Shown: positions 4,352 to 6,245 of the stretch, piece after piece
How the letters are laid out: each line of letters opens with the position of its first letter
Numbering within the stretch: the stretch's first letter is position 1
Source: Zoogloeaceae bacterium
Lineage (GTDB): Bacteria; Pseudomonadota; Gammaproteobacteria; Burkholderiales; Rhodocyclaceae
DNA: 6,245 bases
Direction of reading: 5' to 3'
Assembly: GCA_031259605.1 (NCBI GenBank)
Contig: JAIRLE010000158.1
Coordinates: 1-6,245 of the forward strand
The notes under the pieces: generated by a model
Told to the model about the DNA's origin: nothing
Seen by the model: only the letters and a program-made list of their open reading frames with translations
Databases searched by the model: none
Made by a program: the position numbers and the translations under genes

Positions 4352-5947
4352 TCAAGCCGCCACCCCGTCGTCGAACTGATTGAGCGCGCCGGACAACTGC
4401 TTTTCCAGACCCTGGTTGATGCCCTTCGAGATGCCTTCGGCGTCAGTGGCCTGCGTCTGGACATTGACCGCCTGGATATTGACGGTGTTCGTCTTGTTGA
4501 TGGCCGTCCGGTTTTGCGCCGCCGTTGCCGCGACGCCTGGCGCGCGATGGACCAGGGGCGTTTTTCCGGCCTGGCTCACGATCTGGCGTCCCTTCAGGAT
4601 GTTGTTCGCCAGGGCGGGATTCGTGGCTTTGGCGCGATTGACTGGCGCGGATTTGCCGCCCTCGAATACCTCCGATCCGCCGCCAATGCCCATAAGTCCG
4701 CCGACCGCCTTGCCGATCTCGATGGCGAAGCCGAAAATATTCTTGATCAACTCACAGAATTTTTCCCATTGCGCCATCAACAGACGGGTATTTCCTTTGA
4801 AGAGCGCAAAAAACGCATCGACGGAATCGAGCAGATTATGAAACCACGGCAGGACCACCTCGGCAAGGATCAGCCCCCAGCCTTCCAGCACCGTGCCCGC
4901 CATGCTGAGCGCCCCCATGAACAAACCGCCGATGAAATCGCCGATCCTCTTCAAGATCGGGAGCAGGGCGTCGATGACGTTCCGCAAGCCTTCCGCGAAG
5001 CGTTTCACCGCCGGGAATTTTTCCGCCCAGCGCCCCAGCATCGAATCGCCGCCCCGCATGTAGACCACGATGTCGTCGATGATGAGGGCGAGTGCCGCCG
5101 CTGCTGCCGCGATTTTCAGAAAGGGCAGAAGCCATAGGGAGGTCACGGCGATCGCCTTGATGACCGCGGGCAGAAAGAGCGCCGTAATGCCCGCCGCAAT
5201 GCCGATGACGAACGCCTTGACGAAAGGCTGATGCTCGCGCAAAAAGCGGATGAACTGCTGAAAGCCCTGCGTCAGCCACTTCACGGCGGGCAGGACGGCA
5301 ATCGTGACGCGGTTCTTCAAGTCCTGGAAGAGGCGGATGGCCACGCGCATTTCCTCATTGACCTTCTTGCTCGCCTCGATTTCCGCCGCCGTCACTACGC
5401 CAAGCTCACGCTCCTTCTTCAGGAGTTCCTCGATTTTCGCGCTGCCCTGGCTCATGAGGGCGATGGCTTCCGCGTCCAGCCCCAGCATTTTCCCGAAGCG
5501 GCGCTGCCCGTATTCGCCCATCTGTTTCATGCGGTCGGCAATGCGCATGATCCGGGCTTCCGGGTCGCGCGTCCGCTGTCCCATCCGGGCGAACAGTCCG
5601 TTGATGGTTTCCGCCGAAGAACCGGCGGAGGCAAACGCGCCATGCCAGGCCTGCAACGCCTCGACATTCACGCGCAACTGCGCCGCCTGTTTGCCGAGTT
5701 CGACGTTCTGCCGGATGGTCTCCAGCGTCGCCTCCCGGAAGGTCGCAATCGCCTTCGCGCCCAGATAGAGCCGGGCGAGGTTGGAAAGCGTGGATTTCAG
5801 GGTCTTGCCCATCTCCTGCGCTTTCTTGTCGACGCCGGAGATTTTCTCCTTCGTCTTTTCCGCGGTTCGTTCGGCGTCTTCCAGACCCTGTTCGAGCTTT
5901 CGGGCGTCGGCCTCGAAGAGAAAGTAAAAAGCGTCAAGGACGGCCAT
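4352..5947 (-). CDS. Tail tape measure protein
   Basis: A 531-residue protein that acts as the ruler and scaffold for tail tube assembly and may help DNA cross the membrane. Residues 12-50 are charged and helical ('KLEQGLEDAERTAEKTKEKI'), followed by long alpha-helical stretches with coiled-coil character to about residue 240. A hydrophobic block at residues 242-296 ends in 'LIIDDIVVYMRGGDSMLGRW', a signature I know from tape measure proteins of small contractile-tailed phages. The C-terminal part has 'NTVNIQAVNVQTQATDAEGI', also typical. By the usual rule of about 0.15 nm per residue the tail would be near 80 nm. The ATG at 5947 is preferred over one nine codons upstream because of its MAVLDAFYF opening and a GGCGGA-like site 8-13 bases before it. 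It overlaps the preceding gene by 14 bases; a 27-base gap separates it from the Dit-like gene. Confidence 0.88.
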   Translation of the reverse strand: MAVLDAFYFLFEADARKLEQGLEDAERTAEKTKEKISGVDKKAQEMGKTLKSTLSNLARLYLGAKAIATFREATLETIRQNVELGKQAAQLRVNVEALQAWHGAFASAGSSAETINGLFARMGQRTRDPEARIMRIADRMKQMGEYGQRRFGKMLGLDAEAIALMSQGSAKIEELLKKERELGVVTAAEIEASKKVNEEMRVAIRLFQDLKNRVTIAVLPAVKWLTQGFQQFIRFLREHQPFVKAFVIGIAAGITALFLPAVIKAIAVTSLWLLPFLKIAAAAAALALIIDDIVVYMRGGDSMLGRWAEKFPAVKRFAEGLRNVIDALLPILKRIGDFIGGLFMGALSMAGTVLEGWGLILAEVVLPWFHNLLDSVDAFFALFKGNTRLLMAQWEKFCELIKNIFGFAIEIGKAVGGLMGIGGGSEVFEGGKSAPVNRAKATNPALANNILKGRQIVSQAGKTPLVHRAPGVAATAAQNRTAINKTNTVNIQAVNVQTQATDAEGISKGINQGLEKQLSGALNQFDDGVAA

Positions 5948-6089
5948 GTCGTTTTTCCGCCTGTTGCATGGCAAGCCACTCGTTATAGCGGTTGGTCATG
6001 ATGATTTCCCACATGTCCAGCGCCTCTTCCAGCGTGTAGTATTCGCTCAGTTCCCGCCAGGAGGCGAGGCGTTCCCCGACGATGACTGC
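5934..6089 (-). CDS. Tail assembly chaperone, -1 frameshift extension
   Basis: This 51-codon segment ('AVIVGERLASWRELSEYYTL', then 'EEALDMWEIIMTNRYNEWLA') has no good start of its own but is reached by a -1 slip from the frame-A chaperone gene at 6089-6095. It ends 14 bases inside the tape measure gene. Third-position GC is 36 of 51 codons (71%) here, but only 10 of 26 (38%) in the same frame just upstream of the slip site, so this frame starts to look coding at the heptamer. Phages often make such a long chaperone form (lambda gpG-gpGT type) just before the tape measure gene. The ORF is open further upstream in this frame to the window edge, but that part looks like a shadow. Confidence 0.75.
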   Translation of the reverse strand, partial: AVIVGERLASWRELSEYYTLEEALDMWEIIMTNRYNEWLAMQQAEKRHGRP

Positions 6090-6245
6090 AAAAAATCCGT
6101 CAACATTGGGGTAATCTTCGCTATCGCCTTCTGGGCAATATCGCTCAAGAAACCGGAGAGCTTGCCGTTCTGAAAAAAACTGACGTTGTACTCCGCCATC
6201 GCCTTTTGCAGGCGCGCCAGCGCCTCCCAATCCGGCACGTGGTTG
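6047..6245 (-). CDS. Tail assembly chaperone, short form (5' part missing)
   Basis: The frame is open from the window edge to the TGA at 6047 and shows 'VPDWEALARLQKAMAEYNVS' then 'GFLSDIAQKAIAKITPMLTD', a helical protein of a kind common before phage tape measure genes. Codon use is coding-like: 19 of 25 third positions checked between the two T-runs are G or C. I do not recognise the family by sequence; the chaperone call comes from position and from the frameshift. A GTG at 6238 is in frame but the true start is probably outside the window. After the slip site the frame gives a short Ser/Gly/Pro-rich end ('SSSGNASPPGGN'), as expected for a zero-frame tail. Confidence 0.65.
   Translation of the reverse strand, partial: NHVPDWEALARLQKAMAEYNVSFFQNGKLSGFLSDIAQKAIAKITPMLTDFLQSSSGNASPPGGN
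6089..6095 (-). promoter_or_regulatory. -1 ribosomal frameshift site, T TTT TTG
   Basis: On the minus strand the chaperone frame reads GAT TTT TTG, giving a heptamer of the canonical X XXY YYZ form. A -1 slip leads straight into the 51-codon extension. A possible stimulatory hairpin (6053-6068: CTCGCC, loop TCCT, GGCGGG with one G-T pair) lies 20 bases downstream, which is further than usual. A second slippery run, T TTT TTT at 6173-6179, is in the same phase but leads into 26 codons with poor coding character. Confidence 0.7.

Noticed and set aside
3821..5137. 438-codon plus-strand open frame across the Dit-like and tape measure genes
   Set aside because: It mirrors two recognisable minus-strand genes, has no family signature, and is rich in Arg/His/Asp as shadow frames of GC-rich genes are.
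5934..6230. The full -1 frame upstream of the slip site as an independent gene
   Set aside because: Its first part has poor third-position GC and a Gly/Ala-rich shadow-like sequence; only the part after 6089 looks coding.

Overview
The window is a slice of the tail and baseplate late operon of a contractile-tailed (myovirus-type) phage or prophage, read almost entirely from the minus strand. GC is high: 65-70% in the two tail-gene stretches of 60 bases I counted by hand. Start codons include TTG. The spike, hub and plug genes, and an MqsR/MqsA pair, fit a phage of a Gram-negative, probably proteobacterial, host. The genus cannot be read from this window.

Layout in the direction of late transcription (right to left): the 3' end of a tail assembly chaperone gene with a strong candidate -1 frameshift signal (6245-5934); tape measure protein (5947-4352); Dit-like tail protein (4324-3812); baseplate plug protein (3018-2695); a cargo-like protein with an LPD3/PBECR-like region (2702-1971); a 28-unit heptamer array with no gene (1953-1758); baseplate hub (1755-898); Gp138-type spike (905-216); and the start of a gp25-like baseplate wedge protein (219-1, cut by the window edge). 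Most junctions overlap by 4-14 bases, as expected for a translationally coupled structural operon.

Two things break the module. First, a complete mqsR-mqsA toxin-antitoxin operon (3093-3811, plus strand) lies antisense between the Dit-like and plug genes. It has its own sigma70-like promoter and a perfect 8-1-8 palindromic operator. It is flanked by two exact 17-base direct repeats, one inside each neighbouring tail gene. Its last base touches the stop codon of the Dit-like gene, so transcription of either side runs antisense over the other. Second, between plug and hub sit a compositionally different cargo-like gene and a 196-base array of TCAGGNN heptamers that ends two bases before the hub start codon.

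The tail genes together build the tail tip: the chaperone and tape measure set tube assembly and length, the Dit-like, plug and hub proteins form the central baseplate, the spike pierces the envelope, and the wedge protein joins the hub to the outer baseplate. The mqsRA pair and the LPD3/PBECR-like gene are best read as accessory (moron-type) genes carried inside this module.
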